DNA of 64,000 nucleotides from contig JBGTHP010000003.1 in assembly GCA_041746105.1 (NCBI GenBank), forward strand, positions 221,596 through 285,595, written 5' to 3'. The stretch comes from JBFHRE01 sp041746105 (GTDB taxonomy: Bacteria > Actinomycetota > Acidimicrobiia > Spongiisociales > ZC4RG35). A model generated the notes under the pieces. It was not told the origin of the DNA. It worked only from the letters and a program-made list of their open reading frames with translations, and ran no database searches. A program made the position numbers and the translations under genes. Positions within the stretch are counted from its first letter, which is position 1, and each line of letters starts with the position of its first letter. Shown here in pieces: positions 57,581 through 64,000 of the stretch.

Positions 57581-59005
57581 ATGGCAGAAACAAAAAGTGT
57601 GGGTCGGATCGTGAAGGTGGCGGGACCGGTGGTCGACGTCGAGTTTCCTCAGGACGGTCTACCGGAGCTGCTGCATGCGCTCGAACTCGATCTCACCGTG
57701 GCGGGGGAGTCTCGCACCCTGCTGGCAGAGGTAGCTCAGCATCTAGGCGGCAACAAAGTGAGGGCGGTTGCGATGGCGCCAACCGATGGTCTGGTTCGTG
57801 GGACCGAGGTTCGCAACCTTGGTTCACCGATCACCGTGCCGGTTGGAGACCAGACGCTCGGTCACATCTTCAATATGTGGGGCGACTCTCTCGACGCGCC
57901 AGATCAGGACTTTTCTGAGCCGCGCTGGTCGATCCATCGACAGCCGCCGGCCTTCGAAGACGTCGAGCCGCAAAAAGAAGTGTTTGAGACCGGAATCAAG
58001 GTCCTCGATCTGATCTGCCCCTACCTTCGAGGTGGAAAAATTGGTCTGTTCGGTGGAGCCGGTGTTGGTAAAACCGTCTTGATCCAGGAGATGATCAACC
58101 GGGTCGCCACCCAGCATGGAGGCGTTTCGGTATTCGCGGGGGTGGGGGAGCGCACCCGCGAGGGGAACGACCTCTGGCTGGAGATGAAGGAATCCGGAGT
58201 GCTGGCGAAAGCTGCATTGGTCTTCGGTCAGATGGACGAGCCGCCAGGCGTTCGCCTTCGGGTAGCGCTGTCGGCGCTTACGATGGCCGAGTACTTCCGC
58301 GATGTCCAGCGCCAAGACGTCCTGCTTTTCATCGACAACATCTTTCGGTTCACACAGGCAGGATCGGAGGTCTCGACCCTTCTCGGCCGCATGCCGTCGG
58401 CAGTCGGATATCAACCCACCCTTGCCGGCGAGATGGGGGTGCTCCAGGAACGGATCACTTCGCTCAAAGGCCGCTCGATTACATCGTTGCAGGCGATCTA
58501 CGTACCGGCAGACGACATCACAGATCCGGCGCCGCACACAGCGTTCGCTCACCTCGACGCAACAACGGTGCTTTCCCGTCCGCTCACGGCCATTGGTATC
58601 TACCCGGCGGTCGATCCACTCGACTCGTCGAGTAGGGCTCTCGACCCTCAAATCGTGGGCGAAGAGCACTATCAGACTGCAACCGACGTCCAGAAGATCC
58701 TCCAGAGGTACAAGGACCTACAGGACATCATCGCAATTCTCGGAATCGACGAGCTCTCCGAAGACGACAAACTGGTGGTGGCGCGAGCCCGGCGTATGCA
58801 GCGCTTCTTGGCTCAGCCCATGTTCGTGGCAGCGCAGTTCACGGGGCAGGAGGGCGTGTACACCCCGCTTTCCGACACCATCGCATCGTTCCAGGCCATC
58901 ATCAAGGGCGAGATGGATCAGTATCCAGAGCAGGCCTTCTATATGGTTGGCGGTGGCGAAGACGTCCTCGCCAAGGCACGGGAGCTGGCGAAGGTCGGCG
59001 CCTGA
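57581..59005 (+). CDS. atpD: F1Fo ATP synthase subunit beta
   Basis: A 474-residue catalytic subunit. P-loop GGAGVGKTVL, the catalytic region GERTREGNDLW, LLFIDNIFRFTQAGSE and the DELSED loop (here DELSEDD) are all intact. The start at ATG 57581 has AAGGAGAG upstream; an earlier in-frame ATG lies inside atpG. It overlaps atpC by 1 nt. Confidence 0.98.
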   Translation: MAETKSVGRIVKVAGPVVDVEFPQDGLPELLHALELDLTVAGESRTLLAEVAQHLGGNKVRAVAMAPTDGLVRGTEVRNLGSPITVPVGDQTLGHIFNMWGDSLDAPDQDFSEPRWSIHRQPPAFEDVEPQKEVFETGIKVLDLICPYLRGGKIGLFGGAGVGKTVLIQEMINRVATQHGGVSVFAGVGERTREGNDLWLEMKESGVLAKAALVFGQMDEPPGVRLRVALSALTMAEYFRDVQRQDVLLFIDNIFRFTQAGSEVSTLLGRMPSAVGYQPTLAGEMGVLQERITSLKGRSITSLQAIYVPADDITDPAPHTAFAHLDATTVLSRPLTAIGIYPAVDPLDSSSRALDPQIVGEEHYQTATDVQKILQRYKDLQDIIAILGIDELSEDDKLVVARARRMQRFLAQPMFVAAQFTGQEGVYTPLSDTIASFQAIIKGEMDQYPEQAFYMVGGGEDVLAKARELAKVGA

Positions 59006-59337
59006 TGGCCAAACCCTTCCAAGTCGACGTGGTCTCACCGGAGTCGACTGTTTGGAGCGGTCAGGCAACGTTTGTCGTGGCCAGGACGACCGAGGGGGAG
59101 ATCGGCATTCTGGCCGATCATGAACCGCTGATGGCGGCGCTGGCGACAGGGGCCGTCATTGTGGAGAACGAGTCGTCCAAAACCACGATCGGCGTGTACG
59201 GCGGGTTCCTCCAGGTGCTGAACAACCAGGTCACGCTGTTGACCGACCGGGCCAAGATCACCGAGGGTGGGCGCGAAGAAGCCGCAGCTCTTGCCGGACA
59301 ATTGCAGACGGCCGCAGAAAAAGAGTCAGGCGAGTAG
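59005..59337 (+). CDS. atpC: F1Fo ATP synthase subunit epsilon
   Basis: A 110-residue subunit with the N-terminal beta-sandwich (QVDVVSPESTVWSGQATFV, EIGILADHEPLMAALATGAV) and a short C-terminal helical part. The C-terminal domain is shorter than in E. coli, which may weaken its inhibitory extended state, as in mycobacteria. Last gene of the operon, followed by a strong hairpin. Confidence 0.95.
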   Translation: MAKPFQVDVVSPESTVWSGQATFVVARTTEGEIGILADHEPLMAALATGAVIVENESSKTTIGVYGGFLQVLNNQVTLLTDRAKITEGGREEAAALAGQLQTAAEKESGE

Positions 59338-59361
59338 CGAGCAACATCTCTGGTCATGCGT

Positions 59362-59389
59362 GAGGGGCGGCCGACTTCGGCCGCCCCTC
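59362..59389 (+). terminator. Terminator at the end of the ATP synthase operon
   Basis: GAGGGGCGGCC and GGCCGCCCCTC form a perfect 11-bp stem around GACTTC, 24 nt after the atpC stop. Only a short T-containing tail follows. Confidence 0.85.
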
Positions 59390-59411
59390 TCTAGTTGGTA
59401 GCTCTAACCGA

Positions 59412-60116
59412 TCAACCGAGCTGGGTTACCTCGATCGACGCCACAGCGCCATGCCATCCGTGAACTGACGGCACAAGGTCGGCGATCCCCCGAATGCCGC
59501 GATGGCGGCGGATGACCGACGACTCGGCCAGCGCTGGGTCGCTCTCGCCCGTACCGCCTTGGTCGCCAAAGCCAGTGAGCTGTGCGCACGGTGGAACCAG
59601 GTCGGCCCAAGCTTCCGTGTTCATTTCGGTGCCGGCGTCGTATGCGGGCAGGTAGCCCATGGACGTCTGGCCGACCTGACGCGGCAGGCGAAGTCCGTCA
59701 ACACCGGTGAAGCCATCGTTGGTGCAGATCAACATCGACACGAACGACAGAGTGTCACCGCGGGCGGCATCGATCGTGAAAGTCACGCTCTCGCCTGGCG
59801 CCAGCGGCGGCAATGCCGGGTCGGCAATGGCAACCGTCCAGGCAGTCACCAACTCAGATGCCTCATAGAGTGCGGTGAGCGAAGCAAGGTTCCCGTTCTC
59901 GGCGATTTCCTTGACTCCTTCCGACGCCGCCTGGCCACGAGTGAATACATCGAGACCGTGGTGTGTGGCAACCGCTGGAGGTGTGAACCACTGATTGTTG
60001 GTGTTGTTGGTGATCGTCACTTCGTATGTAGACGTGTCGCCGGCCAGTGCGGGTGTTGCCGCGAGCGACAGCATCATCACTGAAGCAGCGAGCATCACCA
60101 ATGGCTTTCTTGACAT
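59412..60116 (-). CDS. Secreted spondin-domain protein
   Basis: A 234-residue exported protein with a classical signal peptide (residues 1-25, ending TPALAGD). The mature part, YEVTITNNTNNQWFTPPAVATH then VFTRGQAASEGVKEIAENGN, matches bacterial spondin-N domain proteins, an extracellular fold with no settled bacterial function. GAGGAGG lies upstream of the ATG. It converges on the ATP synthase operon and stands alone. Confidence 0.85.
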   Translation of the reverse strand: MSRKPLVMLAASVMMLSLAATPALAGDTSTYEVTITNNTNNQWFTPPAVATHHGLDVFTRGQAASEGVKEIAENGNLASLTALYEASELVTAWTVAIADPALPPLAPGESVTFTIDAARGDTLSFVSMLICTNDGFTGVDGLRLPRQVGQTSMGYLPAYDAGTEMNTEAWADLVPPCAQLTGFGDQGGTGESDPALAESSVIRRHRGIRGIADLVPSVHGWHGAVASIEVTQLG

Positions 60117-60246
60117 ATTCGTCCTCCTCTTCCATCGAGAGCGCCGGGTGCGCCCTCGATTTCCAAGGTACGGGGAAGGTCGAGCTACCTGTGCAAAACC
60201 ATGCGAAACATTCAGAGAACTCCCGCAGCCGAATCGTTCCTGGTCC

Positions 60247-60711
60247 TCAGGCGGGTCGAGCGGTGAGAAGCTCCGTTACGTAGCTCGATCGATCGAGACG
60301 GACGGCCTTCGCGGATGCGTCCAAACGGTCGAGATCGTTAGCCGAGATCAACAAAGCCACCTGAACCCGACCCGGTTCCTTCCGTCGTTTCAGCGGCCGG
60401 AGACCCAGGGTCTGGTCGGCGTTGAGGTTCCGGTAGGCCTCGAGGATTTCTATCTCGCGGCGGCCGAACGCGGACAGGATGATGTCGAGGTAGTAGCGGT
60501 CGCTCTGCGTCGACTCGTCGCGGAGGAGCGCCGCGACCTCGGTTGGCAGGGAAAGAGTGATTCGCTTTTTGGCAGGCGGCCGTTCTCGCCTCGGCTGGAC
60601 CACGGGCGGTAGGTTTGTCGCAGGAACCGCGGCCTTGGCTCTGCCCGTTTCTGGCGGCGGCGGCATAGGGCGTGAACCGAATCCGGCGAGGTCACGTTTG
60701 CGGTCGCTCAT
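60247..60711 (-). CDS. ParA-linked protein with two ribbon-helix-helix-like segments
   Basis: A 154-residue basic protein. Residues 1-45 are Pro/Arg-rich and probably disordered. Two segments then look like ribbon-helix-helix units, each a short strand followed by helices: KKRITLSLPTEVAALLRDES (about 48-90) and GRVQVALLISANDLDRLDAS with DRSSYVTELL (about 113-150). It overlaps the parA stop by 4 nt, the usual layout of a partition ATPase and its DNA-binding partner. RHH assignment is by pattern, not a diagnostic motif. Confidence 0.7.
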   Translation of the reverse strand: MSDRKRDLAGFGSRPMPPPPETGRAKAAVPATNLPPVVQPRRERPPAKKRITLSLPTEVAALLRDESTQSDRYYLDIILSAFGRREIEILEAYRNLNADQTLGLRPLKRRKEPGRVQVALLISANDLDRLDASAKAVRLDRSSYVTELLTARPA

Positions 60712-61586
60712 GCCCCGTACCTGTTGAGGATCTCGATGGTCAACTCCCGATAGTCGTCGGCAAGACCTGCGCTCGACCGGGAGAACCTGTCGACAGCTCC
60801 TCCCATCCGCTGGGCGGCGATGCGCTCCCCGACGGTCCCGAGCGCATTCATGGCTTTGTGGTGGTACTCGTGAGCGAGGAGCCCGAACCTGCGCATGTCG
60901 AAGGCCGACCTCTCTGAGCTGCGGATCACAGTCTCGAAGACCGGTGCGACGTCGCCGATGTCTGCGACAAGGATGCGACGCAGATCAGCCCGGATAACTG
61001 TCGCCTGGATAGAGATACCGAAGAGCACGACTCCCATCAGGCTGACGTCGACCTCCGGCAATGCCGAAACGGTTCCGAAGGATCGAGCGATCAGCTCGAG
61101 TCCGTCGAGCGAACCTTCGTCGGCTCGAACCGGGACGATGACCCAACGGGCGGCCGCAAGCGCAGCTTCGACCAATGACCCGCCCGCGGGCGGCCCATCG
61201 ATGACGATGAGGTCGTAGTCGGATGCGAGGTTCTTGAGGACCTCGGCCACCGCGAGCACTGCATGCGGATCCGAATGCCGCCTGATCGTCAACTCGTCGG
61301 CCAGGTCGCGGGCGTATCTCCCTCCGGGGATGGAATCGAGTCCCACCCGCACCTGACGCAAGATGGTTGGTTTGACACTCTTGGTCACGGCCTCGAGCAT
61401 GCCGAGGCCGTCGTCCGATGTTTGTTTTTGTTTGTAGCCAAGATCAGACCCGAGGTTTCCCTGGGGGTCTAGGTCGAGAGTGAGCACGGTCCAGCCGCCG
61501 GCCGCCGCGATGCCCGCAAGGTTGGCGGCGATGGATGTCTTGCCGACTCCGCCCTTGCCGTTGGCCACTGCGATTACGTTTTTCAT
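60708..61586 (-). CDS. parA: ParA family partition ATPase
   Basis: A 292-residue ATPase with the deviant Walker A motif KGGVGKTS at residues 11-18, LTLDLDPQGNLGSDLG, and Walker B LIVIDGPPAGGSLVEAALAA. No N-terminal helix-turn-helix, so it relies on a separate DNA-binding partner, the next gene. ParA proteins move DNA or other cargo over the nucleoid. ATG 61586 is chosen because GGAGAG precedes it; the longer frame would start in the AT-rich repeat region. Whether the cargo is the chromosome, an integrated element or a cell-surface complex cannot be told. Confidence 0.9.
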   Translation of the reverse strand: MKNVIAVANGKGGVGKTSIAANLAGIAAAGGWTVLTLDLDPQGNLGSDLGYKQKQTSDDGLGMLEAVTKSVKPTILRQVRVGLDSIPGGRYARDLADELTIRRHSDPHAVLAVAEVLKNLASDYDLIVIDGPPAGGSLVEAALAAARWVIVPVRADEGSLDGLELIARSFGTVSALPEVDVSLMGVVLFGISIQATVIRADLRRILVADIGDVAPVFETVIRSSERSAFDMRRFGLLAHEYHHKAMNALGTVGERIAAQRMGGAVDRFSRSSAGLADDYRELTIEILNRYGA

Positions 61587-61601
61587 TCGCTCTCCAGATC
61601 C

Positions 61602-61629
61602 TATATAGACCATGTATATGGCGTGTATA
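61602..61629. repeat. Three TATA cores phased at 11 bp upstream of parA
   Basis: On the plus strand, TATA begins at 61604, 61615 and 61626, exactly 11 bp apart, in an AT-rich patch within a GC-rich genome, 16-43 nt before the parA start. The repeats TATAGACCATG, TATATGGCGTG and TATAGAATCGA are related. Such helically phased repeats are typical operators of RHH partition proteins; autoregulation by the partner gene is inferred. Confidence 0.55.
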
Positions 61630-61771
61630 GAATCGACCAACGGAGTCCAGACTTGAGAAATTTCGGTTTGCGCTGACTAGTCATCGCGTATGTCAAGCAA
61701 ACAACCTTCAGAAGCCCGTTCAACGACCCGATCTAATCAGTGCTAGCCCAAGAAATCTCGAGATCCATTCC

Positions 61772-64000
61772 GTGATTCGATCACACTTCAACATCCACAA
61801 GAACCGCCCCACCCGCCCGGGTGGGCGCCGCCGGAGAACCATCACCACCGCAGCCATCCTGTTGGTGATCGCCGTCTCCGGATTTGTTGTTGGAGCGGCT
61901 CGCCGAGCCGACGCAGTGCTTCCCACTCAGACGCGACAGTTCCTTGGTCAATTCGACTATCAGGGAACCGGCGCCACGCTTCGCACGGAGGCCAACACCG
62001 GGAACGCATGCGCGGTCACCACCGGTGCGACGACAGCGAACCTCTCCGGTATCCCGGCCGGGGCGACGGTGACTGCCGCCTACCTCTATTGGGGCGGCTC
62101 ATACCACCCAGCCGGAAGCGGGACCGGAAGCACACCGGACGGAGCGGTGACATTCGCCGGTTCCTCCATCACGGCTACACCGATCACCGAGACGTTCCCA
62201 TACAACGGAAACAACTACGGCTTCTTTTCGGCGGTCGCCGACGTGACGTCCCTGGTCACAGGCAACGGCAACTACACCCTCAGCAACCTCTCTGTGTGGA
62301 CTGGCGATCCCCACTGCTCCGTTTCCGGGGTTGTCGGCGGCTGGAACCTCCTCGTCATCTACCAGTCGAGCTCCATACCGATGAAACGGATCCATGTGTA
62401 CGACGGCCTGCACGCGGTGCGGAACACGTCGGCCTCATTCACCATGTCAGGGTTCCAGGTGCCGGGCGCTGGATCTTCTGCCGCTTCGGTGACCGTGATG
62501 GGCTGGGAAGGCGATCCCAGTCTGTCCGGAAGTGAATCCGTGACATTCAACGGGAGCTCGTTGACCAACACGGCTAACCCGAGCGGAAACATCTTCAACT
62601 CCACCAACTCCTTTACCGGCAGCACCACCATGCACGGAATGGATTACGACGAGTTCGCCGCCACCATCTCCGGTGGGGCGACTTCGGCGACGGTGGTCGT
62701 GACTTCGGGCGCCGATCTCTTCCTCCTGAATACGGTGGTGCTCGAGACGCCGACTACCGCTGTCGACCTGCAGCTGGCAAAGACCTCATCGACAGCGGTC
62801 GCCAATCTGAACACCAGCTTCACGTTCACTATCACCGTCACCAATGCCGGGCCCGACACCGCCACCGGAATCACGATCAACGATCTCCTCCCGGCTGGCC
62901 TTGTCCATGTTTCGTCCACTCCGAGCACTGGCACTTACACACCTGGCACGGGGGTGTGGTCCATCCCTTCGCTCGCTCCCGGGAACGCCACGCTCAACAT
63001 GACCGTCCAGGGCACCATTGCCGGCAACCGCACCAATACCGCGACCGTCGGAGCGGTCGTGCAGCCGCAGACGAACACCACCAATGACTCGGCGTCCGTG
63101 ACTGTCAGGATCAACACGCCGCCGGTTGCGGTGAATGATTCGTATTCGACGGCTGAGGACACTCCGTTGACGGTGGCTGCTCCGGGTGTGTTGGGCAATG
63201 ACAGTGATGTGGATGGGAACCCGTTGACGGTGTCGTCGTTTACTCAGCCGGCGAATGGTTCGGTGGCGATGAACGCGAACGGTTCGTTCACGTATACGCC
63301 CCCTTTGAACTATTTCGGGTCGACGTCGTTCACATACACGATTTCTGACGGTCAGGGCGGGTCGGCGTCCGCGACGGTGAACCTGACAGTCACTGCGGTT
63401 CCGGAACCGCCAACAGCCGATGCGGGTTCGGATCAGAGTGTGCGTTCGGCCGATGGGGTGTCGCCGGTCAACGTCTCCCTGAACGGTTCTGGTTCCTTGG
63501 ACCCTGACGGGACGATTGTCTCGTATGCGTGGTCTTCCAATACCGGTGTCAACGCTTCCGGGGTTTCTCCCTCGGTGTCGTTGCCGGTTGGGGTTCACAC
63601 GTTCACGTTGACGGTGACCGACAATGAGGGTTTGACCGACACCGATGTGGTGGTGGTGACTGTGGTGGCGAATCAGCCTCCGGTGGCGGATGCGGGTTCG
63701 GATCAGTCGGTTCGGTCGGCCGATGGTGTTTCGCCCGTCAACGTGATGCTCAACGGAACCGGTTCGTCGGATTCTGATGGGACGATCGTCACGTACGGGT
63801 GGTTGTCGGATACTGGTGTTTCGGCCTCTGGTGCTGCTCCTTCGGTGTCGTTGCCGGTGGGTGTTCACACGTTCACCTTGACGGTGACTGACAACGAGGG
63901 CCTCACCGACAGCGATGTTGTGGTGATCACGGTGGTGGCGAACCTGCCACCGGTGGCGGATGCCGGCCCTGATCAGAGTGTCAGGTCACCGGATGGGGTT
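61772..64000 (+). CDS. Large repetitive surface protein, 3' end beyond the window
   Basis: The frame opens at GTG 61772 and is open for 743 codons to the window edge. Residues 1-50 are a long basic signal peptide. Then come a beta-rich N-terminal domain (about 55-325; AAYLYWGG, NGNNYGFFSAVADVT), a DUF11 repeat (about 330-440), a cadherin-like tandem-95 repeat (about 450-540; VNDSYSTAEDTPLTV, FTYTISDGQGG), and PKD-like repeats of 90 residues (from about 545). This is the layout of actinobacterial adhesins or matrix proteins. The start has no good ribosome binding site. It diverges from parA. Confidence 0.85.
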   Translation, partial: MIRSHFNIHKNRPTRPGGRRRRTITTAAILLVIAVSGFVVGAARRADAVLPTQTRQFLGQFDYQGTGATLRTEANTGNACAVTTGATTANLSGIPAGATVTAAYLYWGGSYHPAGSGTGSTPDGAVTFAGSSITATPITETFPYNGNNYGFFSAVADVTSLVTGNGNYTLSNLSVWTGDPHCSVSGVVGGWNLLVIYQSSSIPMKRIHVYDGLHAVRNTSASFTMSGFQVPGAGSSAASVTVMGWEGDPSLSGSESVTFNGSSLTNTANPSGNIFNSTNSFTGSTTMHGMDYDEFAATISGGATSATVVVTSGADLFLLNTVVLETPTTAVDLQLAKTSSTAVANLNTSFTFTITVTNAGPDTATGITINDLLPAGLVHVSSTPSTGTYTPGTGVWSIPSLAPGNATLNMTVQGTIAGNRTNTATVGAVVQPQTNTTNDSASVTVRINTPPVAVNDSYSTAEDTPLTVAAPGVLGNDSDVDGNPLTVSSFTQPANGSVAMNANGSFTYTPPLNYFGSTSFTYTISDGQGGSASATVNLTVTAVPEPPTADAGSDQSVRSADGVSPVNVSLNGSGSLDPDGTIVSYAWSSNTGVNASGVSPSVSLPVGVHTFTLTVTDNEGLTDTDVVVVTVVANQPPVADAGSDQSVRSADGVSPVNVMLNGTGSSDSDGTIVTYGWLSDTGVSASGAAPSVSLPVGVHTFTLTVTDNEGLTDSDVVVITVVANLPPVADAGPDQSVRSPDGV
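63406..64000 (+). repeat. Tandem 270-bp PKD-type repeats
   Basis: Three consecutive units begin near 63406, 63676 and 63946, with exactly 270 bp (90 codons) between equivalent bases (for example the GCGGAT before TGCGGGTTCGG). Units 1 and 2 are about 80% identical by eye, the third is cut by the window. High nucleotide similarity suggests recent amplification or gene conversion. Confidence 0.92.

Noticed and set aside
59412..60116. Eukaryotic contamination because of the spondin domain
   Set aside because: The gene has a bacterial signal peptide and ribosome binding site, and lies between clearly bacterial genes; bacterial spondin-domain proteins are known.
60247..61640. The ParA cassette as evidence of an integrated plasmid or prophage
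   Set aside because: No integrase, replication gene, attachment repeat or base-composition shift is visible in the window, so the claim is not supported here.

Overview
The window is a chromosomal segment of a high-GC Gram-positive bacterium, phylum Actinomycetota. The evidence is a WhiB regulator, a DUF3107 protein, a SepX/GlpR-like membrane protein behind galU-moeA, an actinobacterial Rho with a long low-complexity insert, frequent GTG/TTG starts, ATGA/GTGA start-stop overlaps and many apparently leaderless promoters. From memory of gene content, an uncultivated Acidimicrobiia-like lineage is plausible, but no rRNA or marker comparison was possible. No phage, insertion sequence, CRISPR array or rRNA operon was seen.

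Layout. 1-1110: a truncated DUF2752 gene and two tandem DUF4190 membrane proteins. 1210-19470: a nitrogen-compound catabolism and uptake island. It holds an amidohydrolase, an Lrp regulator divergent from gabT-gabD-C45 acyltransferase-GNAT, a polyamine-type ABC importer (Tat-lipoprotein binding protein, ATPase, two permeases) coupled to a GNAT and a membrane protein, an agmatinase, a second aldehyde dehydrogenase, a class III aminotransferase and a PuuB-like oxidase. Together these could take agmatine or putrescine through aminobutyraldehyde, GABA and succinate semialdehyde to succinate. 19508-22632: small enzymes, undecaprenyl-diphosphate phosphatase and FmdB. 22752-27354: plsY, galU-like, moeA, moaC, a SepX/GlpR-like protein, a translin-family protein and tRNA-Ala.

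27407-34528: a lipoprotein with HExxH, then DUF192, rsmI, abrB, tatD, rsmA, ispE, tRNA-Gln, a GlmU lacking its acetyltransferase half, and prs. This order is conserved in part in Bacillus and Mycobacterium. 34719-39324: a LysM protein, DUF3107, whiB, a frameshifted GDPD gene, YqeY, a stand-alone NHEJ-type DNA ligase, Ku and tRNA-Arg. 39388-46714: hom, thrC (no thrB), rho, rpmE, a DUF1385 protein, prfA, a zinc-ribbon protein, tRNA-Gln and tRNA-Glu. 46855-50761: a five-domain cupredoxin protein, an SDR with Phe at the catalytic Tyr position, and an orphan UgpC/MsmK-type ATPase. 50893-59337: glyA and the complete F1Fo ATP synthase operon. 59412-64000: a spondin-domain protein, a ParA with a double ribbon-helix-helix-like partner, and the start of a very large repetitive surface protein that runs off the window.

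The observations most worth following are the tRNA-Gln/glmU junction of 2 nt, the recurrent TANNNT-(6 to 9 nt)-start pattern, the bacterial translin, the penta-cupredoxin, the ParA/RHH pair with 11-bp-phased repeats in front of a giant adhesin, and the GABA operon containing an Ntn-hydrolase-type acyltransferase.
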